A stretch of DNA of 64,000 nucleotides from the NCBI RefSeq assembly GCF_000949455.1, contig NZ_JXXK01000001.1:62001-126000 (forward strand), written 5' to 3'. Positions 50,436-59,571 of this stretch are shown here, one piece after another. The stretch comes from Ruthenibacterium lactatiformans (GTDB lineage: Bacteria; Bacillota; Clostridia; Oscillospirales; Ruminococcaceae). Under the pieces are notes generated by a model. That model did no database searches. It saw only the letters and a list, made by a program, of their open reading frames with translations, and was not told the origin of the DNA. Each line of letters begins with the position of its first letter. The first letter of the stretch is position 1. The translations under genes were made by a program, and so were the position numbers.

Positions 50436-51872
50436 TTAGTCCAGCACAATGGCATGGACGGCTTCGATCAGATCGACTGCGCTGGTACGCGTCACCAGCG
50501 ACACCGGCGCACCGTCAACCACCGCAAGGCAGTGAGAGCCGTCGTAGCGATACAGTTTAATCTGAACTTCCGGATGATTTTCATTATCCAGATAAACCGT
50601 CAGGCCAATCTCTTCTTGCTGCGAGGGCTGCTCGGACGTAAAGCTTTCCGCAACCAAGCCTTCCAGAGCGCTCTGGAACATGGCGATATCCAGCTCTTCC
50701 TCGCCATAGAAATATGTGCGATCGTTGCCTTTTTTTTCGGAAGCAATGGTATACTCCGCACCATCAAGAGAAATGTCGATTTGCTCGATGTCTGCAAAGT
50801 CTGCGCTGAGCACCTCAAGATGACGAAGAGAGTTGTACGCCGCGGCTGTCAGCGCTTTGTAATCTGCTGCAGATATCTGATAGACGATCTGCGATTCCCC
50901 AACCCGCGCGTAAGCCGTAATCTCTTCCTCTTTGCTGTCTGTCTCTCCGTTTTCGACGCTGCTCTCCGCTTCGGTTGTCTCATCCGCTTCGGCCGCAGTC
51001 TTTTCATCAGGAGCCCGGCTGATATTCAGCACAAAGGCATCGGAAAAGCTCTCGCCATCTTCGTCTTCCGAAGTGTAGTTCAGCGAAATTGTCAGTTCCG
51101 GTGAATCCAGCCCATAGGACTGCAGCTCTTCCTCCGTTGCGTTATAGGTGACATAATCCGTCAGAACTGCGTCGGTTATACTGTCCAGATAGCTCTGCAC
51201 GCGTTCGGTGTCCAACGGCAGCATTTCGCCGCCTATTTGGGCAAAATAAACATCATCGGCACAATAGGTGTTATCGCTGCCCTCCTCATAAACGATACTG
51301 TATGTTTCATCTCCGGAAAATTGGATCGAAGCCACGGCATCGAAGCGGGGGACATCATCGTGGTCGATCATGTCGCTGAGCACTGCGTCGAACTGATCCA
51401 GCGGGTCGTTTTGCACCAGATAGACATTTCCATCTCCGATTGAAACGTACCGCTCGGAATCCATGCTGCTGTAATCGCCCAACTGCACCTCATATTCCTG
51501 TTCATCGGTGGAAAACCGGATGGTGCAAACCGGGACATCCAGCCCGTATTGACCGTAATCTTGAACATTCTCAATAATAAAGGACGCGCCGAATTCCTCA
51601 AACTGCGCCAACAGTCCATTTATCTTTTCCTCACTTACAGGAAACGCTTCATCTTCATCGTAAAGCCATACTTCTTCCTTGTGAAAAGAGAGGGATTCCT
51701 CCTGATACTCCCACGACAGCGATGTTACTGTGTCGCTGGGAACCTTCAAAATGATTTCATCGCTGTTTTTGATCTGCTCCTGATGTTCTTCGAATCGGAG
51801 TACACCGAAGGTTGCGATGCAGGCGACGGCCAGAACGCCCAGCAGCAGATACAGCCTTTTATACCGTTTCAT
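50436..51872 (-). CDS. DUF4340 domain protein
   Basis: 478 residues. One N-terminal membrane anchor (LYLLLGVLAVACIATFGVL), then a repetitive extracytoplasmic beta-rich region containing two DUF4340-type units (DEAFPVSEEKINGLLAQFEEF and related LPLDTERVQSYLDSITDAVL), and an acidic low-complexity insert near 290-325 (Glu/Ala/Ser/Thr rich). It always accompanies Gld-type ABC genes; exact function unknown. Overlaps the GldG-like gene by 14 bases. Confidence 0.82.
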   Translation of the reverse strand: MKRYKRLYLLLGVLAVACIATFGVLRFEEHQEQIKNSDEIILKVPSDTVTSLSWEYQEESLSFHKEEVWLYDEDEAFPVSEEKINGLLAQFEEFGASFIIENVQDYGQYGLDVPVCTIRFSTDEQEYEVQLGDYSSMDSERYVSIGDGNVYLVQNDPLDQFDAVLSDMIDHDDVPRFDAVASIQFSGDETYSIVYEEGSDNTYCADDVYFAQIGGEMLPLDTERVQSYLDSITDAVLTDYVTYNATEEELQSYGLDSPELTISLNYTSEDEDGESFSDAFVLNISRAPDEKTAAEADETTEAESSVENGETDSKEEEITAYARVGESQIVYQISAADYKALTAAAYNSLRHLEVLSADFADIEQIDISLDGAEYTIASEKKGNDRTYFYGEEELDIAMFQSALEGLVAESFTSEQPSQQEEIGLTVYLDNENHPEVQIKLYRYDGSHCLAVVDGAPVSLVTRTSAVDLIEAVHAIVLD

Positions 51873-53304
51873 TCTGTTTTTTCCTCCTTGTCAATACCAC
51901 GCAGATGCCGATTCCCAGATACAAAAGCGGGAACACGCCGATCATCATCACCTTCAGCAAAGAGGACGTGGACGCGCTGATCGTCAGATAATTGTAATTC
52001 AGCGACTTGCTTCGAATCGCCATGGCTTCGCTCTCGCCGACCAGAGATGACAACGCGTTCATGGCCATGTCTCCGTTGGCCCCAGAGGAATAGGCATTGT
52101 ACATATCCTCAAGGAAGCTCGACGAGGCGAACCAGACGATTTTCCCGCCGCTGTTGGCCTCGACCGAGAGTGCAACAGAGAATGGACCGTCAATGTCGTC
52201 CTCCTCTTTTTCATAGGTGGAAAGGCTGTATCCTGCAATTTTGCTGAAGGCTGCGTCTGAGGTCGTGAGCAGCTCTGTCACAGTCCCATTTCCGGAAGAG
52301 CCGGTGCTCTTCATCCCTTGGGAAATCGGCATGATGGGAAAATAATTTTCTTCAATCAGAGAGTCTGTAATGTCACTACCGGCCATATCCGGAAGCAGTA
52401 CATAAGGCGCCTGAAACGCATAGTGTTCCCGGTCCGCCTCAATTACTACGCCGTCGCTGGCCTCTACGCCATATGCCTCCAGCAGACCGTACAGATTTTT
52501 CAGCGTCCCTTCCTCTGTGGGCCCTGCCATGACAAGCAGCTTTCCACCGTCTGTCACATAGTTGGCCAGCATTTTCTGTTCTTCCTCGGAAATATCGCTG
52601 GTGGGTGCGTAAATCAGCACACAGTCCGCTTCCTCCGGCACGGAATCTACCGTCAACAGTGAAAAGCTGCTGACCTCAATGTTCTCCTTTTCAATTTGTT
52701 CACTGAATGTAGCCGGAAGCTCTGCTTCGCCGTGCCCCTCCAGCATATACAACTGCGGCAGTTCCTCGCTGACCACATAATCAATGGCTGAGGTAATGGC
52801 GCCTTCGCCGTCAAAGGAGGTGTTGTAGGAATAGGAATACACATCTGCTTCTTGGATATAGATATCGTCATAGCCGATAAACCGGCTGCGGTCTCCGCAT
52901 TCCACAATCAAGCTGTTGTTTTGAACGGTTTCGTTTGTATACTGTTCCGTGAAGGTCGGGAAAACGTCCGGGTTTTTCTTTACGACCTTGATATGCCCGG
53001 AAAGGGTTTCGTACTTGCTGAGCAGGTTTTCAATGATGTCGTCCTCTTTTCCGGATTGAACGATCCAGTAAATCGTCACGTCCTGCTCCAGTGCGTTCAC
53101 AACTACCTTTGTGTTGCTTGTAACGGAGTACAATTTCGTAGAGCTGATGTCGTATTTTGTCATTGCGGAGGGCAGGGCAGAAGCAAAGACATTTGCCACG
53201 ACCAAAAGTGCCAGCACTACGGCAGAGATTATCAGCGAGTACGAGCCGCCGCGAAAGGCGTTGTAACTTGGCGGATTTTTCTTTAGCAGGTTCATCTTTT
53301 TCAT
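51859..53304 (-). CDS. GldG-type ABC auxiliary membrane protein
   Basis: 481 residues. N-terminal membrane segment (about 22-45), ABC_transp_aux domain with VYWIVQSGKEDDIIENLLSKYETLSGHIKV and a long periplasmic-side region (LPQLYMLEGHGEAELPATF, VCIYAPTSDIS-like strand, GGKLLVMAGPTEEG), and a C-terminal membrane segment (MIGVFPLLYLGIGICVVLT). In Flavobacterium GldG works with GldA and GldF in gliding, but in Firmicutes the role is unknown. Shares one base with the permease stop (TGATG). Confidence 0.82.
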   Translation of the reverse strand: MKKMNLLKKNPPSYNAFRGGSYSLIISAVVLALLVVANVFASALPSAMTKYDISSTKLYSVTSNTKVVVNALEQDVTIYWIVQSGKEDDIIENLLSKYETLSGHIKVVKKNPDVFPTFTEQYTNETVQNNSLIVECGDRSRFIGYDDIYIQEADVYSYSYNTSFDGEGAITSAIDYVVSEELPQLYMLEGHGEAELPATFSEQIEKENIEVSSFSLLTVDSVPEEADCVLIYAPTSDISEEEQKMLANYVTDGGKLLVMAGPTEEGTLKNLYGLLEAYGVEASDGVVIEADREHYAFQAPYVLLPDMAGSDITDSLIEENYFPIMPISQGMKSTGSSGNGTVTELLTTSDAAFSKIAGYSLSTYEKEEDDIDGPFSVALSVEANSGGKIVWFASSSFLEDMYNAYSSGANGDMAMNALSSLVGESEAMAIRSKSLNYNYLTISASTSSLLKVMMIGVFPLLYLGIGICVVLTRRKKQNETV

Positions 53305-54167
53305 CAGTTATACCTCCGTTTCTCAAGCGATTGCACAGACAGAAACAGGAAGAATACAATAACCGACAGAAAATATACGATGGCCGTCATGTCAAACACT
53401 CCGTTGACAAAGGTGTAAAAACGCTCAAACAGCGACAGCTTTTCCATAATGCGCGGCAGCAAACCCTCAAATTTAGAGCTGTCGATAAAGCAGACCGCCG
53501 CAATTGCCAGGAGCAGAATAAAACTGAACGCATAGGCGAGGTTATCGTTTTTTGTCAAATATCGGATTACCGCCCCCAAAGCCAGAACAATAACGCCCAG
53601 AGCAATCACAGAGCCGGTTGCCGTGGAAGAGACGTACTTTGAAAGGCTGACGCTGTAATAATTCAGCAAAATTACAGCAATGCCGATGCCCGCGGCAAAG
53701 CCCTGGTTTTCTGTAAGGGAAGAAATAAACACGCCCACTGCAATCAGCGCGGCGCCCAGAACAAAAAAGGCAAAAACAGAACCATAGGATGTCAAGAGAT
53801 AAGCGTCGCCGAACTGCGAGAAAATCAGCGGGTAAATACAGATGATGCACAGAGGGATAAGATAGACTGTGAGCAGTGCCAGATATTTCCCGATGACTAC
53901 CTGTGTGGTGGTGATGGGCAGGGAATACAGGAGCTGATCTGTTTTCTGCTTGCGCTCCTCCGCGATGACGCGCATCGTCAGGATTGGGACGATGACCACA
54001 AAGACGAGACAGCCGAAGCTGAGAACATATTCAAAGTTGCTCACAGATGCCTGAAGATTATACATCATGGCGCCGATCCCAACAAAAGCCAACAGAAATG
54101 CGCCGAACACATAGGCGGTCAGCGAATGGAAATACGCCCGCAATTCATGCTTCAATACCGCAGTCAT
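53304..54167 (-). CDS. GldF-type ABC-2 permease
   Basis: 287 residues with six membrane segments; ABC-2 family, starting MTAVLKHELRAYFHSLTAYVFGA and containing RVIAEERKQKTDQLLYSLPITTTQVVIGKYLA, typical for GldF. The start overlaps the ATPase stop by four bases (ATGA). Confidence 0.88.
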   Translation of the reverse strand: MTAVLKHELRAYFHSLTAYVFGAFLLAFVGIGAMMYNLQASVSNFEYVLSFGCLVFVVIVPILTMRVIAEERKQKTDQLLYSLPITTTQVVIGKYLALLTVYLIPLCIICIYPLIFSQFGDAYLLTSYGSVFAFFVLGAALIAVGVFISSLTENQGFAAGIGIAVILLNYYSVSLSKYVSSTATGSVIALGVIVLALGAVIRYLTKNDNLAYAFSFILLLAIAAVCFIDSSKFEGLLPRIMEKLSLFERFYTFVNGVFDMTAIVYFLSVIVFFLFLSVQSLEKRRYN

Positions 54168-55171
54168 TTACTCATTCCCTCACTTTCTCCCGCTTTAGCT
54201 GTTTGGGCGCGTCCTTCAGACGGCTGTTTTTTTCTGTCGTTCTCTGTCAGCTCGATAAACACGTCCTCCAGATTCGCTTTTTTCAGCGACATCTCAAGCA
54301 GAGCTGTTTTTCTTGTGGAAAAGGCAAAAAACACTGCGCGGGATACTGCAAAAATATCTTCACAGTCGGTTTTGATATGCGCCTGTACAAATCTTTCATC
54401 CCGCGCCTCGATGCGCACATCCGAGATGTTTTTGACGGAGGAGAGGATCTCCCGGATCTCCTGTTGGGACGAGTCGGCTGTGATGGTGATCTCGTTCGGC
54501 GCCAGCAGCCTTTTTTCCAGGTTCTCCGGTTCATCAAAGGCGACCAGTCTTCCTTTGGCGATAATCAAAATCCGGTCGCAGATCGTCTGCACCTCTGACA
54601 GGATGTGTGAGCTGAAAATAACAGTGTGCGTTTGTCCCAGCTCTTTGATCAGCGCGCGGATCTCAATGATCTGCATGGGGTCCAGACCGACAGTTGGTTC
54701 GTCAAGGACGATGACCCTCGGATTGCCCAGCAGCGCTTGCGCGATTCCGACGCGCTGCTTGTAACCCTTTGAAAGCGCGGAAATCCTGCGGCCCTTCACA
54801 TCTCCGATTTTTGTCTGGCGGATCACTTCCTCGATTTGAGATTCCAGCTCTGCGCCATGAAGCCCTTTGGCCTCACCTACAAAACGCAGATATTCCATCG
54901 GCGTTTCGTTCATATACAGCGGCGGCTGCTCCGGCAGATAGCCAATCAGTTTTTTTGCTTTGCCTGCATCTTCAAAGATGCCGTAACCATCAATTTTAAC
55001 GCTTCCCTCTGTAGCAGACAAACAGCCGGTCATAATGTTCATGGTGGTGGATTTTCCGGCGCCGTTTGGCCCCAGAAAGCCATATACATGTCCCTCGTCG
55101 ATTTCGAACGAAAGGTCATCGACTGCCTTGAAGCCGCCATAGCATTTGGTCAAATGTTCGACCGATATCAT
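54164..55171 (-). CDS. GldA-type ABC transporter ATPase
   Basis: 335 residues. Walker A GPNGAGKST (34-42), signature LSKGYKQRVGIAQALLG, Walker B VIVLDEPTVGLDP, then a C-terminal extension of about 110 residues. GGAGG precedes ATG 55171 by 8 bases. First gene of the four-gene operon, behind the direct-repeat promoter at 55216-55248. Confidence 0.92.
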   Translation of the reverse strand: MISVEHLTKCYGGFKAVDDLSFEIDEGHVYGFLGPNGAGKSTTMNIMTGCLSATEGSVKIDGYGIFEDAGKAKKLIGYLPEQPPLYMNETPMEYLRFVGEAKGLHGAELESQIEEVIRQTKIGDVKGRRISALSKGYKQRVGIAQALLGNPRVIVLDEPTVGLDPMQIIEIRALIKELGQTHTVIFSSHILSEVQTICDRILIIAKGRLVAFDEPENLEKRLLAPNEITITADSSQQEIREILSSVKNISDVRIEARDERFVQAHIKTDCEDIFAVSRAVFFAFSTRKTALLEMSLKKANLEDVFIELTENDRKKQPSEGRAQTAKAGESEGMSK

Positions 55172-55215
55172 GTTTTTGCCTCCATTCCTGTTTGCTATGC
55201 TTTGTCAGCATTTCC

Positions 55216-55248
55216 ATGTTAACACACAAAGCTGAAATGACGCTGAAA
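55216..55248 (-). promoter_or_regulatory. OmpR-type direct repeat at the ABC operon promoter
   Basis: GCTGAAA occurs at 55231 and 55242 (plus-strand reading), an 11-base period, overlapping the expected -35; TAACAT (minus, 55221-55216) is the probable -10. The same repeat sits before the response regulator gene (57268-57285). Confidence 0.65.
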
Positions 55249-55288
55249 GCGCAGCCTGATGTCAGATAGATCACTGAAGATCGTACGC

Positions 55289-55333
55289 AAAGAAGGCCAA
55301 GCGCCGCAGTGCGTACGGCGTTTGGCCTTCTTT
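55289..55333 (-). terminator. Terminator of the two-component operon
   Basis: AAAGAAGGCCAAGCGCCG pairs with CGGCGTTTGGCCTTCTTT around a 9-base loop. Confidence 0.85.
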
Positions 55334-55341
55334 CGATTGTG

Positions 55342-56550
55342 TTACAGACAGGGAAGCTCCACAAAAAAACAGTTGACCCCATCTCTTCCTTCTGCCCATA
55401 TTTTTCCATGGTGCTGCATTGCAATGCGTTCCGCAATGGACAATCCAAGCCCGAAGCTTCCGGTACGGCTTCTCGCTTTATCGGCACGATAAAATCGCTT
55501 GAAAATATCCCGTGCTTCCTGCGGCGAAAGCGGCTCGCCTTCGTTTTCTACGGTCAGAAGACATCGCTTTTTCCCATTCTTTTGAAGGCTCACCCACGTT
55601 TTCCCGCTTTCTCTGGAATACTTTTGGGCATTGTCCAGCAGGATATCCACGATCTGTCGGAGCTGTTCCGCGCTGCCTTGTACATGAATATCCTCAATGA
55701 CCCGTTGCTCCAGCATACGTCCGCGCTCAAAGAATACCGGCTCAAAGGTCAGCAGAGCATTTAAAATAAGCTTGCCCAGCTCCACCTTGCCGGAAAGTTC
55801 TTTTCCTCGAGCGTTATCCGCGCGTGCAAGCTCAAGCATTTGCTCAATCAGGTTGCGCATTTGCCTGGACACCGCTGCAATATTGTTCAGTGATGTCCTT
55901 CGGACGGATTCACTGCACTCGTTGCTTTGGGCGAGTTCCGTATTTGTGATGATTACGGTGAGTGGGGTTTTCAGTTCGTGCGAAGCATCCGCCACAAACT
56001 GCCGCTGCTGCATCCACGCCGTCTCTACCGGCCTTACCGCCCATCGGGAAAGCAGGATGCTGATGCCGAGAAATACGAGGAAGCTAAGCGCGCCGATGAA
56101 GCCGCAGGTGCCGAGCAGAGCGTTCAGCGTCGCGCGTTCACTGGAGATATCCGCGAACACGAGACAATGGTTCAGCGGCATATCCGAGCGGTAATATCGC
56201 AGGTTATATTCCTCAATGATGCCAAGCTGTTTTGGAGACGAAAAAACAGCGTTTACAAGATCATCCAGAAAATCCGTGTCAGATAAGTCGTAATAGCCGC
56301 CGCCGGCAGCAATGCGCTCACCGCGCAGTCCCAGTTGGATCGTAAAATAAGGCAGGCGAATATCCTTCTCTCTCTCATTGGGAACTCCGAGATGGAGTGG
56401 GTTGGCCGCAATATTCTGCATCATATTGATGCTCGCGGCCTCCAGATTCGCGCTGGTAAAATAAAAGACCAATCCCAGGATGACGCAGAGCATGATGGTC
56501 ACGATGCTCATGTTGATCAACACAAATTTGAGCCGCAGCTTTTTAAGCAT
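55342..56550 (-). CDS. Sensor histidine kinase of the ABC-linked two-component system
   Basis: 402 residues. Membrane segments near 13-32 and 148-168, a short extracytoplasmic sensor between, HisKA with DASHELKTPLT (His191), HATPase with DILLDNAQKYS, VENEGEPLS and GSFGLGLSIA. ATG 56550 is 9 bases after GGAGG; its start overlaps the regulator stop by 8 bases. Probably senses cell-envelope stress, judging from similar kinase/ABC pairs; this is inference. Confidence 0.9.
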   Translation of the reverse strand: MLKKLRLKFVLINMSIVTIMLCVILGLVFYFTSANLEAASINMMQNIAANPLHLGVPNEREKDIRLPYFTIQLGLRGERIAAGGGYYDLSDTDFLDDLVNAVFSSPKQLGIIEEYNLRYYRSDMPLNHCLVFADISSERATLNALLGTCGFIGALSFLVFLGISILLSRWAVRPVETAWMQQRQFVADASHELKTPLTVIITNTELAQSNECSESVRRTSLNNIAAVSRQMRNLIEQMLELARADNARGKELSGKVELGKLILNALLTFEPVFFERGRMLEQRVIEDIHVQGSAEQLRQIVDILLDNAQKYSRESGKTWVSLQKNGKKRCLLTVENEGEPLSPQEARDIFKRFYRADKARSRTGSFGLGLSIAERIAMQHHGKIWAEGRDGVNCFFVELPCL

Positions 56551-57220
56551 GTACGCATACCTCCAGGTGATATCCCAGCCGGCGGATCGCCTCGATCCGC
56601 ACGTTGGAGCCAATATTCGCAAGTTTCTTTCTCAAAAAACCGATGTATACCTCCACGTGATTTTCCACCGCATCAGAGTCATATCCCCATACCTTGGTGA
56701 GGATCGTTTCCTTGGAAATGTTATTTCCCTCCGCCCGGAGAAGAAGCCGCATGATCTCAAACTCTCTGGAGGAAAGCCGAATACGCTCCGCTCCACAGAC
56801 CAGTGTGGCGCTGGCTAAGTCCAGAACGGTATTTCCAAAGGAAAGCACGTCCACATGTACGCCCTGTCTGCGCAGCAATGCATTGACGCAGGCCAACAAT
56901 TCCTGCGTATCAAAGGGTTTCGTCAGGTAGTAATCGGCGCCGGCGTTCAGCCCTGTCACTCGATCGTCCAGTTCAGATCGGGCCGTCAGCATCAGGATGG
57001 GCATTTCCATCCGCCTTTCCCGAAGCCGCCGGGCCACCTCATAACCGTCCCGCTCCGGCATCATCACGTCCAGGATCAGCAGGTCATAAATTCCCAGCGC
57101 AGCATAATACTCACCGGTTTTGCCGTCGCAGGCGGCATCGGCTTCGAAGCCATTTTGCTCAAGCAGGGCTTTAAGCGAATCGGCCAGCAGTTTTTCATCT
57201 TCTATAATCAGGATTCTCAT
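56543..57220 (-). CDS. OmpR-family response regulator
   Basis: 225 residues. Receiver with Asp51 (LLILDVMMPERDGYEV) and TKPFD; winged helix from about 130 (LSSREFEIMRLLLRAEGN, TKVWGYDSDAVENHVEVYIGFLRKKL). Expected to bind the 11-base-period repeats before its own gene and the ABC operon. Confidence 0.94.
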   Translation of the reverse strand: MRILIIEDEKLLADSLKALLEQNGFEADAACDGKTGEYYAALGIYDLLILDVMMPERDGYEVARRLRERRMEMPILMLTARSELDDRVTGLNAGADYYLTKPFDTQELLACVNALLRRQGVHVDVLSFGNTVLDLASATLVCGAERIRLSSREFEIMRLLLRAEGNNISKETILTKVWGYDSDAVENHVEVYIGFLRKKLANIGSNVRIEAIRRLGYHLEVCVHA

Positions 57221-57249
57221 GATGCCTTTTACCTCCAGTGTTCGGTTTT

Positions 57250-57285
57250 ATTATATTACATCAAAATACTGAAGTGAAGCTGAAA
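57250..57285 (-). promoter_or_regulatory. Promoter and direct repeat of the response regulator operon
   Basis: Minus strand TATAAT (57255-57250); CTGAAG (57269) and CTGAAA (57280) lie 11 bases apart over the -35 position, matching the repeat at 55231/55242. Confidence 0.7.
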
Positions 57286-57515
57286 ATGATGTATGCTTAG
57301 TGCAGCAAGTGACAGAGATATTTTCACACTATTTTTCAGAAGTGCTTCCGCCTGGCGCGAGTTGAAAATGTCAAACCGGTGCAGGATTTGCCGCCAGGTT
57401 TATGAGAGATACCCGACGAATGGAATTTGAAAGGGGATAAGTGGAAAAGTCTGAACTGAAAAGAACTCAAATTCCCACGGTTTTAGACAGCCGAATAAAG
57501 TTTACAAAAAAGATA

Positions 57516-57575
57516 TAGACTGTTCCGTCTAAAAGTGATATGCTAAAAGACGCAATAAATAGACGACTTCGTCTA
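57516..57575 (+). promoter_or_regulatory. Twin TetR-type operators before the antiporter gene
   Basis: TAGACTGTTCCGTCTA (57516-57531) and TAGACGACTTCGTCTA (57560-57575) share TAGAC-N6-GTCTA; the second is a perfect dyad extending to 18 bases. A TATGCT at 57537-57542 lies between. Likely operators of the TetR protein encoded at 58835. The rest of 57286-57515 shows nothing recognisable. Confidence 0.75.
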
Positions 57576-57597
57576 TATTTTTGGGGTGCTGCTTAAT

Positions 57598-58833
57598 ATG
57601 GTGTTTTTAGATGTGTTGAAATTGATTTTCGCAGTTTTTGTTGCTTTTTTGTTCGGAAAACTGGTTTCAAAGCTCAAATTGCCGGCAATTCTTGGATGGC
57701 TGTTGGCAGGTATGACATTGGGCCCGCACGCACTGGGCCTTCTGAACGAGCCCATGATGGAAGCCGCATGGTATACTACTGCGGAAAGCATTCTGGAGTG
57801 CGTCGTGGGCCTCATGATTGGTACGGAGCTTATCTGGCGCAAGATAAAAAAGGCCGGCAAGCAAATCGTTGTCACGACCATCACCGAATCCCTGGGGACA
57901 TTTCTGGTCGTCAGCCTGGTGTTCGGCGTCATTTTTGGGATAACGGGCGTGCCGTTGTACCTGGCATTCCTGTTCGGCGGTATCGCTTTAGCCACAGCAC
58001 CAGCCCCGTCACTTTCCATTGTGAATGAAATGAAAACTGCAGGGCCTGTCACGAGCACGCTGATTCCTATGGCGGCGCTGGACGACCTTGTCGGGGCACT
58101 GGTGTTCTTTACGGTTGTTGCGCTTGTTTCGGCTCACGTTTCGACGGCAGGGATTCCGGTTTTGGGCGTGCTGTTTCTTGTCTTTCTCCCTGTGCTCATA
58201 GGAGCGGCAACAGGCTTTGTAGCGGGAAAACTGCTTCAAAAAGCCCATACGGCAAGCGGAGCGCTTGCCGCAATGCTGTTGCTGCTGCTGTGTTCGGCGG
58301 CAATAGGCATGGTGCTGAATCAATATGTTCTGCCTGTACCGGCCATCAATTTTTTGCTTATTGGTATGGCGTTTTCGACGGTGTTTGCAAATATGATTTC
58401 AGAGAAACAGCTTGCAGAAATCATGAAAGTGATGGACCCTGTAATCGGAATAAGCCTGATCATCGCGATACTGAATCTGGGGGCGCCGCTGGACTACCAT
58501 TTGATTTTCGGAGCAGGCCTTTATACCGCCATCTATATCACGGCCCGGGCGATAGGCAAATACAGCGGTGCATATTTGGGCGCATCCGTCACGCATGCGC
58601 CGCAGACAGTCAAAAAATTTTTAGGGTTTACGTTGCTGCCGCATTCGGGAGTATCGCTGGTGTTTACCGGCATCGCGGTCTCTGTACTGAACGGCCCGGC
58701 GCCGGAGTGTGCTTCTATCATTCAAGGAACGATTGCAGCCGCAGCGGTTATCAATGAAATCATCGCTGTTTTTATGGCAAAGAAAGGCTTTGAATGGGCA
58801 GGAGAACTGCATCAGGCGGAAAGGAATCCGTGA
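57598..58833 (+). CDS. CPA2-type cation/proton antiporter
   Basis: 411 residues with about 12 membrane segments. Na_H_Exchanger features: LKLPAILGWLLAGMTLGPHALG near residue 28, ALATAPAPSLSIVNE, and an AALDDLVGALVFF helix whose paired aspartates carry the ions. No C-terminal TrkA domain. GGGGTG precedes ATG 57598 by 9 bases. Followed after one base by tetR, so both are made from one operator-controlled transcript. Confidence 0.88.
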   Translation: MVFLDVLKLIFAVFVAFLFGKLVSKLKLPAILGWLLAGMTLGPHALGLLNEPMMEAAWYTTAESILECVVGLMIGTELIWRKIKKAGKQIVVTTITESLGTFLVVSLVFGVIFGITGVPLYLAFLFGGIALATAPAPSLSIVNEMKTAGPVTSTLIPMAALDDLVGALVFFTVVALVSAHVSTAGIPVLGVLFLVFLPVLIGAATGFVAGKLLQKAHTASGALAAMLLLLLCSAAIGMVLNQYVLPVPAINFLLIGMAFSTVFANMISEKQLAEIMKVMDPVIGISLIIAILNLGAPLDYHLIFGAGLYTAIYITARAIGKYSGAYLGASVTHAPQTVKKFLGFTLLPHSGVSLVFTGIAVSVLNGPAPECASIIQGTIAAAAVINEIIAVFMAKKGFEWAGELHQAERNP

Positions 58834-58834
58834 T

Positions 58835-59452
58835 ATGACGCAAAGGGAACGGCAGGAGCATGCAAAAAAGACGATTTTTCAGGCGGCGCTGGCGGAATTT
58901 GGCGCGCAGCCATACGAGACCGTGACGATGGACCGGATCTGTTCGCGCCACGGAATCTCGAAAGGGATGATGTATCATTATTTTTCCAGCAAGGATGAAT
59001 TGTTTCTTCTTTGCGTTAAAGAATTGTTTCAATCACTGCAGGCGTATATCCAGGAAGAATCGACGCAAATACAAAAAGAAAACAGTCATGCCGCTATCCG
59101 TCAATATTTCATGCTTCGCGAGCGCTTCTTTGCGCGGGAGCCCGCATGGGAAGTGATTTTTGAGAGTGCGATGGTACATATGCCGGAGCACTTGAGAGCG
59201 GATATTCTGGAACTGCGGCGTCCCGTGCGTGAAATGAACCGGCGTTTCCTGCAAGAGGTGATTGCCGAAATGTCTTTGCGTCCCGCTGTAAAAGCAGAAC
59301 ATGCAGCCCGTTATTTGGAAAGCCTGGAGTGTGTGTTCCGCCGGATACTGGAGCAGTATTGCGCAAAAGATGACCCCAAAGATGCTCGCTCTATGCTGGC
59401 GGCTGCCGAAGAAGTTCTGGACATGCTGCTTCTGGGCATATTGAAAAGGTGA
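58835..59452 (+). CDS. TetR-family regulator
   Basis: 205 residues. N-terminal helix-turn-helix (QAALAEFGAQPYETVTMDRI, SRHGISKGMMYHYFSSKDELF), then an all-helical ligand domain. AAAGGA precedes ATG 58835. Its targets are probably the TAGAC-N6-GTCTA dyads before the antiporter gene, making a self-limiting operon; effector unknown. Confidence 0.92.
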   Translation: MTQRERQEHAKKTIFQAALAEFGAQPYETVTMDRICSRHGISKGMMYHYFSSKDELFLLCVKELFQSLQAYIQEESTQIQKENSHAAIRQYFMLRERFFAREPAWEVIFESAMVHMPEHLRADILELRRPVREMNRRFLQEVIAEMSLRPAVKAEHAARYLESLECVFRRILEQYCAKDDPKDARSMLAAAEEVLDMLLLGILKR

Positions 59453-59496
59453 GAAGTGTTTTCTTGCAAAAAAACGGATATTCAGCAATTTTTCAC

Positions 59497-59525
59497 TTTA
59501 CTATGATAGCGTAATATAGTATAAT
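59497..59525 (+). promoter_or_regulatory. Promoter of the amino-acid ABC operon
   Basis: TTTACT (59497-59502), 17-base spacer, TATAAT (59520-59525). Confidence 0.7.
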
Positions 59526-59571
59526 GAATCTCGCCGCAGTGAACTGTGGTATGAGAGGAGTTTGAAAGCGT

